From PALSA-1006 sp964571195 (GTDB lineage: Bacteria; Pseudomonadota; Gammaproteobacteria; Burkholderiales; Gallionellaceae): 64,000 bases of DNA. The stretch is from positions 114,678 to 178,677 of the forward strand of contig CAZNAD010000004.1 in the NCBI GenBank assembly GCA_964571195.1, read 5' to 3'. The translations under genes were made by a program, and so were the position numbers. This document shows, in pieces, positions 1 through 7,851 of this stretch (positions are counted from its first letter, which is position 1; every line of letters begins with the position of its first letter). The notes beneath the pieces were generated by a model, which was not told the origin of the DNA, made no database searches, and saw only the letters and a program-made list of their open reading frames with translations.

Positions 1-678
1 GTCCCAGTGGACTGGGTCGTGCCGTTGCCCGTCGACCTGTCCCTGTTCGAAGCGATGGCGCTGGGTACGGCTGGTTTTACTGCCGCACTTGCGATCCATC
101 GCCTGGAGCAGAACGAATTGTCGCCGGATAAAGGCAAAGTGATTGTCACCGGCGCGACCGGCGGGGTCGGCAGTCTCGCCATCCGTATGCTGGCGCAGCT
201 CGGTTATCACGTCGTGGCGTTGACCGGCAAAGGCAGCGAGCAGGAATATCTAAAATCATTGGGCGCGAGCGAAGTTTTGTTGCGCGACAGCGTGGATATG
301 AACAGTCCCCGCCCGCTGGAAAAATCGCTGTGGGCGGGCGCGCTGGATGGAGTGGGAGGCAACACGCTGGCCTGGCTGGCGCGTACCCTGCAACAGGACG
401 GCGCGATTGCCAGCTACGGCAATGCGGGAGGTGTAGAGCTGCATACCACGGTGTTTCCGTTCATCCTGCGCGGGGTGAAGTTGCTAGGTGTAGATTCCGC
501 AGCCACCGCGATGTCGTTGCGCAAGAAGCTGTGGCAGCGTCTGGCAGGCGACTTGTGCCCGCATAATCTTGAACAGCTCGCTCATACTGTCCCATTCGCG
601 GAGTTGGATGGGGTGTTTTCCAAGATGATCGCAGGGGAAACACGTGGCCGTACAGTGGTGAAAATCGCTGGCGACTGA
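1..678 (+). CDS. acuI: Acrylyl-CoA reductase / YhdH-family quinone oxidoreductase, C-terminal part
   Basis: This is the C-terminal part (about 225 residues) of a medium-chain dehydrogenase/reductase of the YhdH/AcuI family, cytoplasmic enzymes that reduce acrylyl-CoA with NADPH. The frame is open through the first base, so the gene begins upstream of the window and the GTG at 7 is internal. The Rossmann motif VTGATGGVGS, then EYLKSLGA, WAGALDGVGG, the PFILRGVKLLGVDS stretch and the terminal GRTVVKI appear in the family order, and the natural stop is present. Only about 50 bases separate the stop from tRNA-Leu. Family assignment is firm; the physiological substrate in this organism is inferred from the family. 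Confidence 0.9.
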   Translation, partial: VPVDWVVPLPVDLSLFEAMALGTAGFTAALAIHRLEQNELSPDKGKVIVTGATGGVGSLAIRMLAQLGYHVVALTGKGSEQEYLKSLGASEVLLRDSVDMNSPRPLEKSLWAGALDGVGGNTLAWLARTLQQDGAIASYGNAGGVELHTTVFPFILRGVKLLGVDSAATAMSLRKKLWQRLAGDLCPHNLEQLAHTVPFAELDGVFSKMIAGETRGRTVVKIAGD

Positions 679-690
679 AGCCTGCTCGGT

Positions 691-696
691 TATAAT
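691..696 (+). promoter_or_regulatory. Probable -10 box of the tRNA-Leu promoter
   Basis: A perfect TATAAT lies 31 bases before the first base of the mature tRNA and just after the acuI stop. I see no convincing -35 hexamer at the usual spacing, so the assignment rests on the -10 box and on position. Confidence 0.5.
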
Positions 697-726
697 GCGC
701 GCCCGCTTGTTGGTCAGGGCGGGAAT

Positions 727-811
727 GCCCCGGTGGCGGAATTGGTAGACGCACCAGATTTAGGTTCTGGCGCCGAGAGGCGTGGAAGTTCGAGTCTTCT
801 CCGGGGCACCA
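727..811 (+). tRNA. tRNA-Leu (anticodon UAG)
   Basis: The sequence folds as a class II tRNA of 85 bases. The acceptor stem GCCCCGG pairs with CCGGGGC, followed by discriminator A and an encoded CCA. The anticodon arm is CCAGA-TTTAGGT-TCTGG with anticodon TAG. A long variable arm (CGCCGAGAGGCG) and the T arm GTTCGAGTC follow. It should decode CUA and other CUN leucine codons. The gene stands alone, and an AT-rich accessory block begins just downstream; tRNA-Leu 3' ends are common integration sites, but I did not find a second copy of this 3' end in the window. Confidence 0.97.
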
Positions 812-1302
812 AGTAAAATCAAGTAATTTGGTGATTGTTCGCGGTCATTTTTAGTGATTTTCCCTCGGTTTTTCACCAGCCAAACGGCATCTCCTCGTGT
901 GTGTTGCAAACAAGCGGAGGAAAAACTATAGTGCGACCGCACGTTGTTTGAAATCGACCATCAGTGCCCCAACGCAGGGCCGAGGCGAGCAAACAATTTA
1001 CCAGATAGGACTGGCGCAACGCATTACCGAACAACTGTAATCGCTGCACACAAAGGGGGGGATTTGTTTAGTTCAGTCAACACGCACTGCGCAAGCAAGC
1101 AAGCAAGCAAGCAATAGATGGCGACACACGCCCGCTAAAGTTCCCGACCTTCCAAAATATATTGCACCGCGCCACCCGTGTGTGGTGTTTTCACTTCTTC
1201 CAAAATTCATTATTCGTTTTGTCTTCCTGCATCTCGTGTAGCAAGCGTCATGTTTCGCCAGTCGGCGTGTTTGGTTTTTCCATTTTCAGCCAATGAGAAG
1301 GC
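812..1302. other. Intergenic stretch between tRNA-Leu and the accessory block
   Basis: About 490 bases without a credible gene. There is no integrase and no open frame with protein-like composition. It holds a six-copy GCAA tandem repeat near 1091 and several AT-rich patches. The base composition shifts toward AT here and stays so through about 5250, which suggests that the left edge of an acquired segment lies in this interval. Confidence 0.5.
1091..1114. repeat. GCAA tetranucleotide tandem repeat, six copies
   Basis: Six uninterrupted copies of GCAA (24 bases) lie about 190 bases upstream of the first exported-protein gene. Perfect tetranucleotide arrays can change length by slippage. It is outside any coding frame, so any effect would be on transcription or spacing; no such effect can be shown from sequence alone. 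Confidence 0.8.
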
Positions 1303-2454
1303 ATGATGAATATCCGAACCAGCAAATTACTGATTGTTTTCGTTAGTATATTTTGGATGCCACAGGTCTTTGCTGGATCGTGCAGTGGCATACATATAAC
1401 AGGAGAGGTGTCTGGTAACGCGCCCAAGCTTGTAATAACAGAGAACAGTGCCATCGAAGCGCGTGTGCGTGAAAAATTTTCTGTAGGTTCGACATTTGAA
1501 ATTTCAAAGGGGGTTGTGAAAAATGCGGAGATCGTAAGCTCAGCAACCTGCGACATTGTCGATACGAGCAACGGAGCAGTAAGCGTATTAAAAATTTCTA
1601 ATGCCACTATAAAAGATGCAAATCTGACGGGCGCATCACTTAAATTAACTGATGGCAGTACTCAGGCTGTTGCAAATGTTTCAGGAATACTCACTGGCGT
1701 TGATATTAGTATCGCATCTGTCATAGCCTCAACGGATCAAAATAACGACCCACTGAATTTGGCAAAAAATATTCAAATTATCACCTTGTCGTCAGTGGAA
1801 GCAATTCAGCTAAAGAGAAGTGGTAGCGCGGGAATTGCAGCAGAAGAAGAAAAACGAGTAACCATTCCTGCTGCCACCTCATTGCACTACCTCGCCAGCG
1901 ATGCTCGTAGCTATACGGTATTCACAACCAGATATCCGGGGGAATGCTGGATACCAATCAATGGCATTTGCTCTGCCAGCATTCTCGGGTGGAATATTTC
2001 AGAAAAAAGCAAAGTTACAAAAGAAAACTTCTCTGAACGCACATACGTTATTCGCACAGAAGAATTAAGAAACAAAATATCCGAACGAAGCTGGACAAGT
2101 GGGGTGCTTATTGTTCCATATAAATTTGTATTTGCTAGTTCAAGTCTTGCTTCCGGCTCATTTACTATTGGCCCTTATGCCGGATACACCACGGATCTTT
2201 GGGGAAGTGAATGGACATTTCCACTTGTGGCTGGCATCACCAAAGTATCAGTTCCCTCACTACAAAATGGTGTAGCCCGCACCACTGAAAAAGCCGGGCT
2301 AACAATAGCCACCGGCGTGCTTTTTAGTCCAGGTGGAAAAGCATCTAACATCAAAACCGGATTCATTCTTGGTATTGATGAGCTTGGTAAAGATTCAGGC
2401 TATGACGATAACGGAAAGCTTTGGTTGGGTCTGTATGTTGGGGCAGGGTTCTAA
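1303..2454 (+). CDS. Exported protein of unknown function
   Basis: I do not recognise the family. The product of 383 residues starts with a clear signal peptide (basic MMNIRTSK, hydrophobic core, probable cleavage after VFA near residue 24), so it should cross the inner membrane. The mature part is rich in Ser, Thr, Ile and Val with alternating polar and hydrophobic residues, suggesting beta structure. The last third has glycine/aromatic beta strands and the protein ends in Phe, as many outer-membrane barrel proteins do. Two adjacent ATGs (1303 and 1306) follow GAAGG; the second has better spacing. AT-rich codon use differs from core genes. It is first of three exported-protein genes on this strand ending with a WD40-caspase. 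Confidence 0.65.
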   Translation: MMNIRTSKLLIVFVSIFWMPQVFAGSCSGIHITGEVSGNAPKLVITENSAIEARVREKFSVGSTFEISKGVVKNAEIVSSATCDIVDTSNGAVSVLKISNATIKDANLTGASLKLTDGSTQAVANVSGILTGVDISIASVIASTDQNNDPLNLAKNIQIITLSSVEAIQLKRSGSAGIAAEEEKRVTIPAATSLHYLASDARSYTVFTTRYPGECWIPINGICSASILGWNISEKSKVTKENFSERTYVIRTEELRNKISERSWTSGVLIVPYKFVFASSSLASGSFTIGPYAGYTTDLWGSEWTFPLVAGITKVSVPSLQNGVARTTEKAGLTIATGVLFSPGGKASNIKTGFILGIDELGKDSGYDDNGKLWLGLYVGAGF

Positions 2455-2586
2455 TGGGATTATTATCATAAAAGCAGAACAATAAATTTGTCTGCCTAGG
2501 TAACCATTTTGTGGTTGTGTTAGGCCTTGTGTTCGTTTTCTAATTATTTTTGTCGACTTTACTTGTTAACCTTTAGGAGTATGCAC

Positions 2587-3600
2587 ATGGGAAAATGTTC
2601 AGTATTTCTCGCAATCTTTTTGATGACCGTTATCGGAGGAATATCAATTGCACAAGCCGAGACCAAACCAGCAAAAGCGAAGCAGGTACAGGTAAATGTT
2701 CACCAACCCCCAGTTGTTGCTGCAAATCAAAAGGAAGACGACGAATGGGAGAGTAGCCTGATATCTGCAACCCCCGAAGCAATGCAATCTTACCTTTCCA
2801 AGTATCCCAATGGGCGATATGCCGCAAAGGCACAACAGATAATCGCCGACGTTCGCTCCCAAGAACAACGACCAGAGATGCCCATCAGAGTAAGCGATAA
2901 TGTTTGGCAGACAATCAGTAGTTCAGATCAGTATCGCAACACACCAAAAATGAGAGCGTTTGTTTTAGACGCACGCAACACTCTTAAGGTTGATGAAGCA
3001 GGGGAGGTCATAAATGAAAATAAAATTGAGGGAGCGCCGATTGGCAACAGGTGTGGTGTTATCAGGAATCAAGGAAGCTCACATTATGACTCTGGCATGG
3101 ATATCAAAATGGATACATCGACGTTTATTTGTGGAGGGATGGTCGTGGGATTATTGATTAACGGCAAGCAAGTGCTCGAAATTAAGAACTTGAGTATTAC
3201 TGGCAGCCTTTTTCCGTTGCGTGAGGGCGCCGAGTCAATAGTTCGAACTGAATATGAAAATCTAACTGTTGCAACTAATAGTTGTCGTGTGACTGGTAAG
3301 GCTGATGCAAAAAGCTTAGATTCGAAACTAACCGGAATTGCATGGAGCCTGCATTGTATTAGCAGTCAGACTATGGCTAATGTTCCGTTCCCCGTTTCAG
3401 CCGAATCTGATACCTATTTCATTGAAGATGCGGGCATGAATCTGGGGCTGACTATTGGTCGTCAAAATTCTGAAACAAATAAAATGTTTATTCCCAAAGC
3501 GGGCGATACGACAGCCAATATCTCCTCATATGGTCCTAACAAAGGTAAAAGAACTGGCACCACGATATATAACCGCCATGATTGGCATTTTTCAGAATAG
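2587..3600 (+). CDS. Exported protein with a caspase-associated YP.GRYA-type repeat
   Basis: The product has 337 residues from ATG 2587, chosen because AGGAG lies seven bases upstream; ATG 2581 in the same frame is too close to it. A signal peptide ends in SIAQA. Next comes the segment W-x4-SATPEAMQSYLSKYPNGRYAAKA (W near residue 55, through about residue 82). Similar short helical repeats are known, from memory, in bacterial caspase-family and related envelope proteins. The remaining 240 residues, with four or more cysteines, match nothing I recognise. The gene is AT-rich, lies 132 bases after the preceding exported-protein gene and 88 bases before the caspase gene on the same strand, so a joint role is plausible but unproven. 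Confidence 0.6.
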   Translation: MGKCSVFLAIFLMTVIGGISIAQAETKPAKAKQVQVNVHQPPVVAANQKEDDEWESSLISATPEAMQSYLSKYPNGRYAAKAQQIIADVRSQEQRPEMPIRVSDNVWQTISSSDQYRNTPKMRAFVLDARNTLKVDEAGEVINENKIEGAPIGNRCGVIRNQGSSHYDSGMDIKMDTSTFICGGMVVGLLINGKQVLEIKNLSITGSLFPLREGAESIVRTEYENLTVATNSCRVTGKADAKSLDSKLTGIAWSLHCISSQTMANVPFPVSAESDTYFIEDAGMNLGLTIGRQNSETNKMFIPKAGDTTANISSYGPNKGKRTGTTIYNRHDWHFSE

Positions 3601-3688
3601 TGGGGCACTGTTGCTAGACTCATGGCGGCAAACCGTTACCTAGCATAGGTATATATATATAAAACCTTCACGATTTCAGAGGTGGAAA

Positions 3689-6600
3689 ATGTCAGGTGTG
3701 GTTGCGCGCTATTTTTTTCGATTCGTATTGTTTACTGTAACCGCATCAGCATTCGCAACGGAGCCGCCTTTCGAGCCAATGTTGCGCATTGATGCCGGCA
3801 TGCACACGAACAGGATTGAAAGGATTTCTGTCGATACCGCCGGGCGCTATTTGGTAACTGCCTCTGCGGATAAAACTGCCAAAGTGTGGGAGCTTTCGAG
3901 TGGGCGGTTGCTGATTACTTTGCACCCGCCGCAAGATGACGATAAAGAAGGCTTATTGAATGCAGTAGCCATATCACCAGAAGGTGGCACAATTGCTGTG
4001 GCCGGATGGACAGGGCATTGGGGTAATACCATGGCTGTCTATCTTTTTGACCGCGTTACTGGGCGATTAATTCGTAGCCTGAATGGGTTTCCTGATGTTA
4101 TTAGAGAAATGGCATGGTCTGTCGATGGTCAATATTTAGCAATTGGCTTAGGTGGACATCATGGCATCCGCGCTTTCCGCACCGACACGTGGAAAATCGT
4201 TGGCACCGATAATAGTTATGGACAAGACTGTTTGGGGATGGATTTTAGTAAAGAAGGCAGGTTGGCGACGAGTTCACTAGACGGATATATCCGCATTTAT
4301 TCTGTTTCAATGAATGGAGTAGAGCTGATTGCAAAACAAGTAGCCCCCGGAGGATGGAAACCTGATGCAGTTCGATATTCTCCCGATGGTAGTAAGCTTG
4401 CTGTGGGGTTTGGCGACTCATCTAAGGTTAACGTACTCGATGCGATAACACTAAATTTGTTGTATGCACCTGATACTAGTGGTGTGGCCGCGAAGGATGA
4501 GAGTGATTTGATAAAGTTACACTCTGGCGAGTTTCGTCATGTTGCATGGTCATCTGATGGCTTGTCGCTACTTGCAGCAGGTGCATACGGTAAAGATGAT
4601 TTTTTTATTCGTCGCTGGGCCGACGCAGGCCGGGGACATGCGGTGGATTCACCCGCAACCCATTCTCCAATTACGGATTTATTAACCCTGCCCAACAATG
4701 AGATTGCATTTAGTTCATCCGACCCAGCATGGGGGGTGCTTGGCGTAAATAAAACACTTTGGGACGCAAGTAGAAGAAGTCAATTTACGCCATCGCCAAT
4801 TGTGGATTTTAATTTAGAAAAGAATAAGTTACAGGTTTCGCAAAATGGTGCAACTGTCGGATTCAAATATGATAACGAACATACTGCGCAATTTAGTTTA
4901 GAACAAGGCTTGAGAAATGGTGAAAATTCATTCACGTCAACGCCTTTATTTGATGCGATCACTAACCCTTTGGAATATAGAAAACCAAGTAACCGGGTAA
5001 GAGAGCCAATTGGAATTTTGGTTCAATTTTGGCAAAACAAGGTTAGTCCATATTGTTCTGGTGAATTTCTACTATCCCCCCCAGAGATATCACGTAGCTT
5101 GGCATTATCCCCAGATGGTACTGGATTTGTATTAGGCGCAAGTTTGAGTGTGAGCATGTTCAACAATAGGTACGATCCTGATAATTTTGAAGCCAGTCAA
5201 AAATTAAAAGTTTTACGTTGGTCAGCAAAAAGCCATGGCGAAGCGTGGGCGGTAAATATATCTGGTGACAGTCGTTTCGTCGTTGCAGCTTTTGAAGACG
5301 GCACCATCCGCTGGTATGAGGCCAAGGACGGTAAAGAAGTGCTGGCCTTCTTCCCTCATGCCGATCAAAAACGATGGGTGGCCTGGACACCCGAGGGCTA
5401 CTACACTGCAAGCCCCGGTGGAGAAGAGCTAATTGGCTGGCATCTGAACCAAGGCAAAGACAAAGAGGCACGTTTCATTCCCAACAGCCAACTCTATGAT
5501 GTGTTCTACCGTCCCGACATCGTGCAGGCGAAATTTCGCGGTGAAGATATTTCAGGTCTAATTACCTTGACGGCTAAAGAGGCGTTGAAGAATCCGCCGC
5601 CCGAAGTGGCGTTCACCCGAGCACCCTCTTCGTCGTCTGCAACCAAAGAAAAAGTTTGCTACAAAATTACCAGCACCGGCGGCGGCATCGGCGAGGTGCG
5701 GCTGTTCCAAAACGGTAAGCTAGTGAAGTCAGACGGTTTCTACCGCGAGGCGGTGGCGAAACGCGAAGACAAAATCATGCTGGCAAGTAATGACAGCGAG
5801 ACGACCACTCGGGCTATCCGCGCCTTGAAACTGATTAAAGGCGAAAGCCAAGTACAGATCTTAAAAAGTAAAGGCAATTTGGTGGAAGAATGCCAAGAGA
5901 TAGATGTAATCCCCGGTGAGAATGAATTAGGCGTGGTGGCGTTCAACGCGCAGAACACAGTACAGAGCAGCATGGGGGCGAGCAAGTTCATGTCGAACCG
6001 CGCATCCGAGGCACCGCATCTCTACATCCTCGGCATCGGCATAGATCAGTACACCGATGATAGTGTGAACCTGAAATATGCGACCAAAGATGCGCTGGAC
6101 TTTCAGGGCTTGATGAAAGAAAAATCCGGCACGCTGTTCGCCAGTGAAAACATCCATCTTGTGCCGCTCTCGAATGCGCAGGCCAGCAAAGAGAACATCT
6201 TGAAGCAGATTGATGCACTTGCAGCCAAGGTTAAGCCTTGGGATAGCTTCATCTTGTTTGTGGCTTCGCACGGGGTGATGCTGGGGTCGCAATATTATCT
6301 GGTGTCTTCCAGCTACGACGGCTCATCCGACCTCAAGCATCTCATCAGCTCGAATGAGATCGTGGAACTGTCGAAAAAGATACGCGCCTTGAACCAGCTC
6401 TATGTGCTGGACACTTGCCACGCCGGTGGGGTGGATAACATCGTGAGTGGTTTGTACGACGCGCGCATGAGTGTGTTGGCGAAGAAGATGGGGTTGCACA
6501 TCTATGCTTCGGCGGGTGGTCTGCAAGAGGCGTTGGATGGTTATCAAGGCAACGGCTTGTTTACACATACTTTGCTTGCCAGCATGAAATTAGCCAACCA

Positions 6601-6754
6601 GACAGATGGTAACCACGACGGAAAAGTAAGTGTGCTGGAGCTAGGGCAGTCAGCCAAGGATAAAACCAGTGCCATTTCAAAACAGATCGGTCATCCGCAA
6701 ATCCCGACGATGATTCACTTCGGCAGGGATGTGCCGTTATTCAATGCAAGGTGA
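3689..6754 (+). CDS. Exported WD40-repeat / caspase (peptidase C14) fusion protein
   Basis: This 1021-residue protein has a signal peptide (cleavage near AFA, residue 24), then degenerate WD40 repeats to about residue 560. A conserved linker follows (GYYTASPGGEEL, FYRPDIV), then an Ig-like segment (about 640-765) and a C-terminal caspase-like domain (about 775-1010). The dyad is intact: His861 in VASHG and Cys910 in LDTCHAGG. Residues 973-984 (DGNHDGKVSVLE) fit a canonical EF-hand loop, as expected for a calcium-dependent metacaspase-like enzyme. AGAGGTGG precedes the ATG. The first half is markedly AT-rich while the part after about nt 5270 resembles core genes. A paralogue lies at 17220. 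Substrate and role are unknown. Confidence 0.85.
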   Translation: MSGVVARYFFRFVLFTVTASAFATEPPFEPMLRIDAGMHTNRIERISVDTAGRYLVTASADKTAKVWELSSGRLLITLHPPQDDDKEGLLNAVAISPEGGTIAVAGWTGHWGNTMAVYLFDRVTGRLIRSLNGFPDVIREMAWSVDGQYLAIGLGGHHGIRAFRTDTWKIVGTDNSYGQDCLGMDFSKEGRLATSSLDGYIRIYSVSMNGVELIAKQVAPGGWKPDAVRYSPDGSKLAVGFGDSSKVNVLDAITLNLLYAPDTSGVAAKDESDLIKLHSGEFRHVAWSSDGLSLLAAGAYGKDDFFIRRWADAGRGHAVDSPATHSPITDLLTLPNNEIAFSSSDPAWGVLGVNKTLWDASRRSQFTPSPIVDFNLEKNKLQVSQNGATVGFKYDNEHTAQFSLEQGLRNGENSFTSTPLFDAITNPLEYRKPSNRVREPIGILVQFWQNKVSPYCSGEFLLSPPEISRSLALSPDGTGFVLGASLSVSMFNNRYDPDNFEASQKLKVLRWSAKSHGEAWAVNISGDSRFVVAAFEDGTIRWYEAKDGKEVLAFFPHADQKRWVAWTPEGYYTASPGGEELIGWHLNQGKDKEARFIPNSQLYDVFYRPDIVQAKFRGEDISGLITLTAKEALKNPPPEVAFTRAPSSSSATKEKVCYKITSTGGGIGEVRLFQNGKLVKSDGFYREAVAKREDKIMLASNDSETTTRAIRALKLIKGESQVQILKSKGNLVEECQEIDVIPGENELGVVAFNAQNTVQSSMGASKFMSNRASEAPHLYILGIGIDQYTDDSVNLKYATKDALDFQGLMKEKSGTLFASENIHLVPLSNAQASKENILKQIDALAAKVKPWDSFILFVASHGVMLGSQYYLVSSSYDGSSDLKHLISSNEIVELSKKIRALNQLYVLDTCHAGGVDNIVSGLYDARMSVLAKKMGLHIYASAGGLQEALDGYQGNGLFTHTLLASMKLANQTDGNHDGKVSVLELGQSAKDKTSAISKQIGHPQIPTMIHFGRDVPLFNAR

Positions 6755-6775
6755 AGCGTTATTGTTAAATTAATG

Positions 6776-6802
6776 CCGAACCAGGGGCAAGCTGGTTTTC
6801 GG
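6776..6802 (+). terminator. Possible hairpin terminator after the caspase gene
   Basis: CCGAACCAG pairs imperfectly with CTGGTTTTCGG around the loop GGGCAAG, 22 bases after the caspase stop. There is no run of T beyond the stem, so this may be a weak terminator or an mRNA 3' stabiliser. Confidence 0.3.
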
Positions 6803-7006
6803 GTATACAAGGGGTGGCAAGGGGGGCATCGCCGCCGATCTCTTGCTGCTAACAGCGATTATGGGTATCTGATGGGTAGGCTGGCTTGTTTCGATCCGTG
6901 GATATAGCGCTATCTGCCTGAGCATTGGCGGCCGCGCGCGGCCTAGGTGAGTCAACCTTCAACTCCGTTGGCTCTCTTGTGATCACCACATCGGGTCGAT
7001 GACACT

Positions 7007-7729
7007 TCAGGCGCGGCCTATTCTTTCCAGCTCGAGCTGCACCATGTAACGTTGTACCACGTTGCTGGATCTGCCCGTCAGATTCACAAATGCCAATCCG
7101 ATGTGATACAGCTGCTCGCCGCTTTTGGTCTTGCTGGTCGGCCATAAACCAAAGACTTTTAGGGTGAGGGGCATGGGGCCGATCTCCGGGAAATCCACGC
7201 TGCACTTCTCGAATACGGCCCCCTGAGAGATGATGGCGGGCGGCTCACCTTTGACGGTCAGCCCCAAGCCGCCTACGCTCATATCGGTGACCGGTGCACT
7301 GAATATTTCTTTTTCCAGAGGGATTTTGCAGAACAACGCTTTGCTGCCTTGCGGGGTGTTCAGGCGGAAGTATTCGCGGCGCTGGATGCGCTCGATCACT
7401 TTCGGAATAGGCATGAAGAAGGCATCACCATCGGTCAGCGAGACCAGTTCCAGACTGGAACCGTACCAGCGGATCTCCACGCCGCCATTGGTGTAGAGCG
7501 TCACTTGTTTGCTGGAGGCGATCTTTTCGTTGATCCGCTCATCGGGGCTGATGTCCAGATAGATCAAATCATCTTCTGTATCGACTTCGAGGACAGAGGA
7601 CAACAGGTTCACCCCGTCGTGGGTGGCGATATTGAGCGCCATGTGATGCCGCACCATATCTTCGAGAATGGCGACAATTTCTTTGCGGTTGTGTTTGGCG
7701 AATTCGGATTTCTCTATACGCTGTGTCAT
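7007..7729 (-). CDS. ycgR: c-di-GMP-binding flagellar brake protein (YcgR/PilZ family)
   Basis: The product has 240 residues with an N-terminal YcgR-type domain and a C-terminal PilZ domain. The c-di-GMP-binding motif RxxxR is R118-EYF-R122 and the following DxSxxG is D149-MSVGG, both intact. In the family this protein binds c-di-GMP in the cytoplasm and slows the flagellar motor or alters its bias. It lies downstream of a glycosyltransferase and a diguanylate cyclase gene on the same strand, so a c-di-GMP producer and a receptor sit within 4 kb. No flagellar genes are visible here, so the motor role is taken from the family. Confidence 0.88.
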   Translation of the reverse strand: MTQRIEKSEFAKHNRKEIVAILEDMVRHHMALNIATHDGVNLLSSVLEVDTEDDLIYLDISPDERINEKIASSKQVTLYTNGGVEIRWYGSSLELVSLTDGDAFFMPIPKVIERIQRREYFRLNTPQGSKALFCKIPLEKEIFSAPVTDMSVGGLGLTVKGEPPAIISQGAVFEKCSVDFPEIGPMPLTLKVFGLWPTSKTKSGEQLYHIGLAFVNLTGRSSNVVQRYMVQLELERIGRA

Positions 7730-7851
7730 GCTTGCTTACTCGTGTCGAAGGTGCCAAACGTCCTGTCTTTACTCAGCCGGAGTATGTCGTAACCGGCCAT
7801 TGGGGCTAGATTCTACTTTTTTTATGCCGGATTAGACAGGCGGTCGCTGAT

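Noticed and set aside
727..811. tRNA-Leu 3' end as a proven attachment site
   Set aside because: No matching second copy of the tRNA 3' end and no integrase gene could be found in the window, so it is mentioned only as a possibility.
1091..1114. The GCAA array considered as part of a CRISPR array or phase-variable coding repeat
   Set aside because: There are no spacers and it is outside any gene; it is a plain tetranucleotide tandem repeat.
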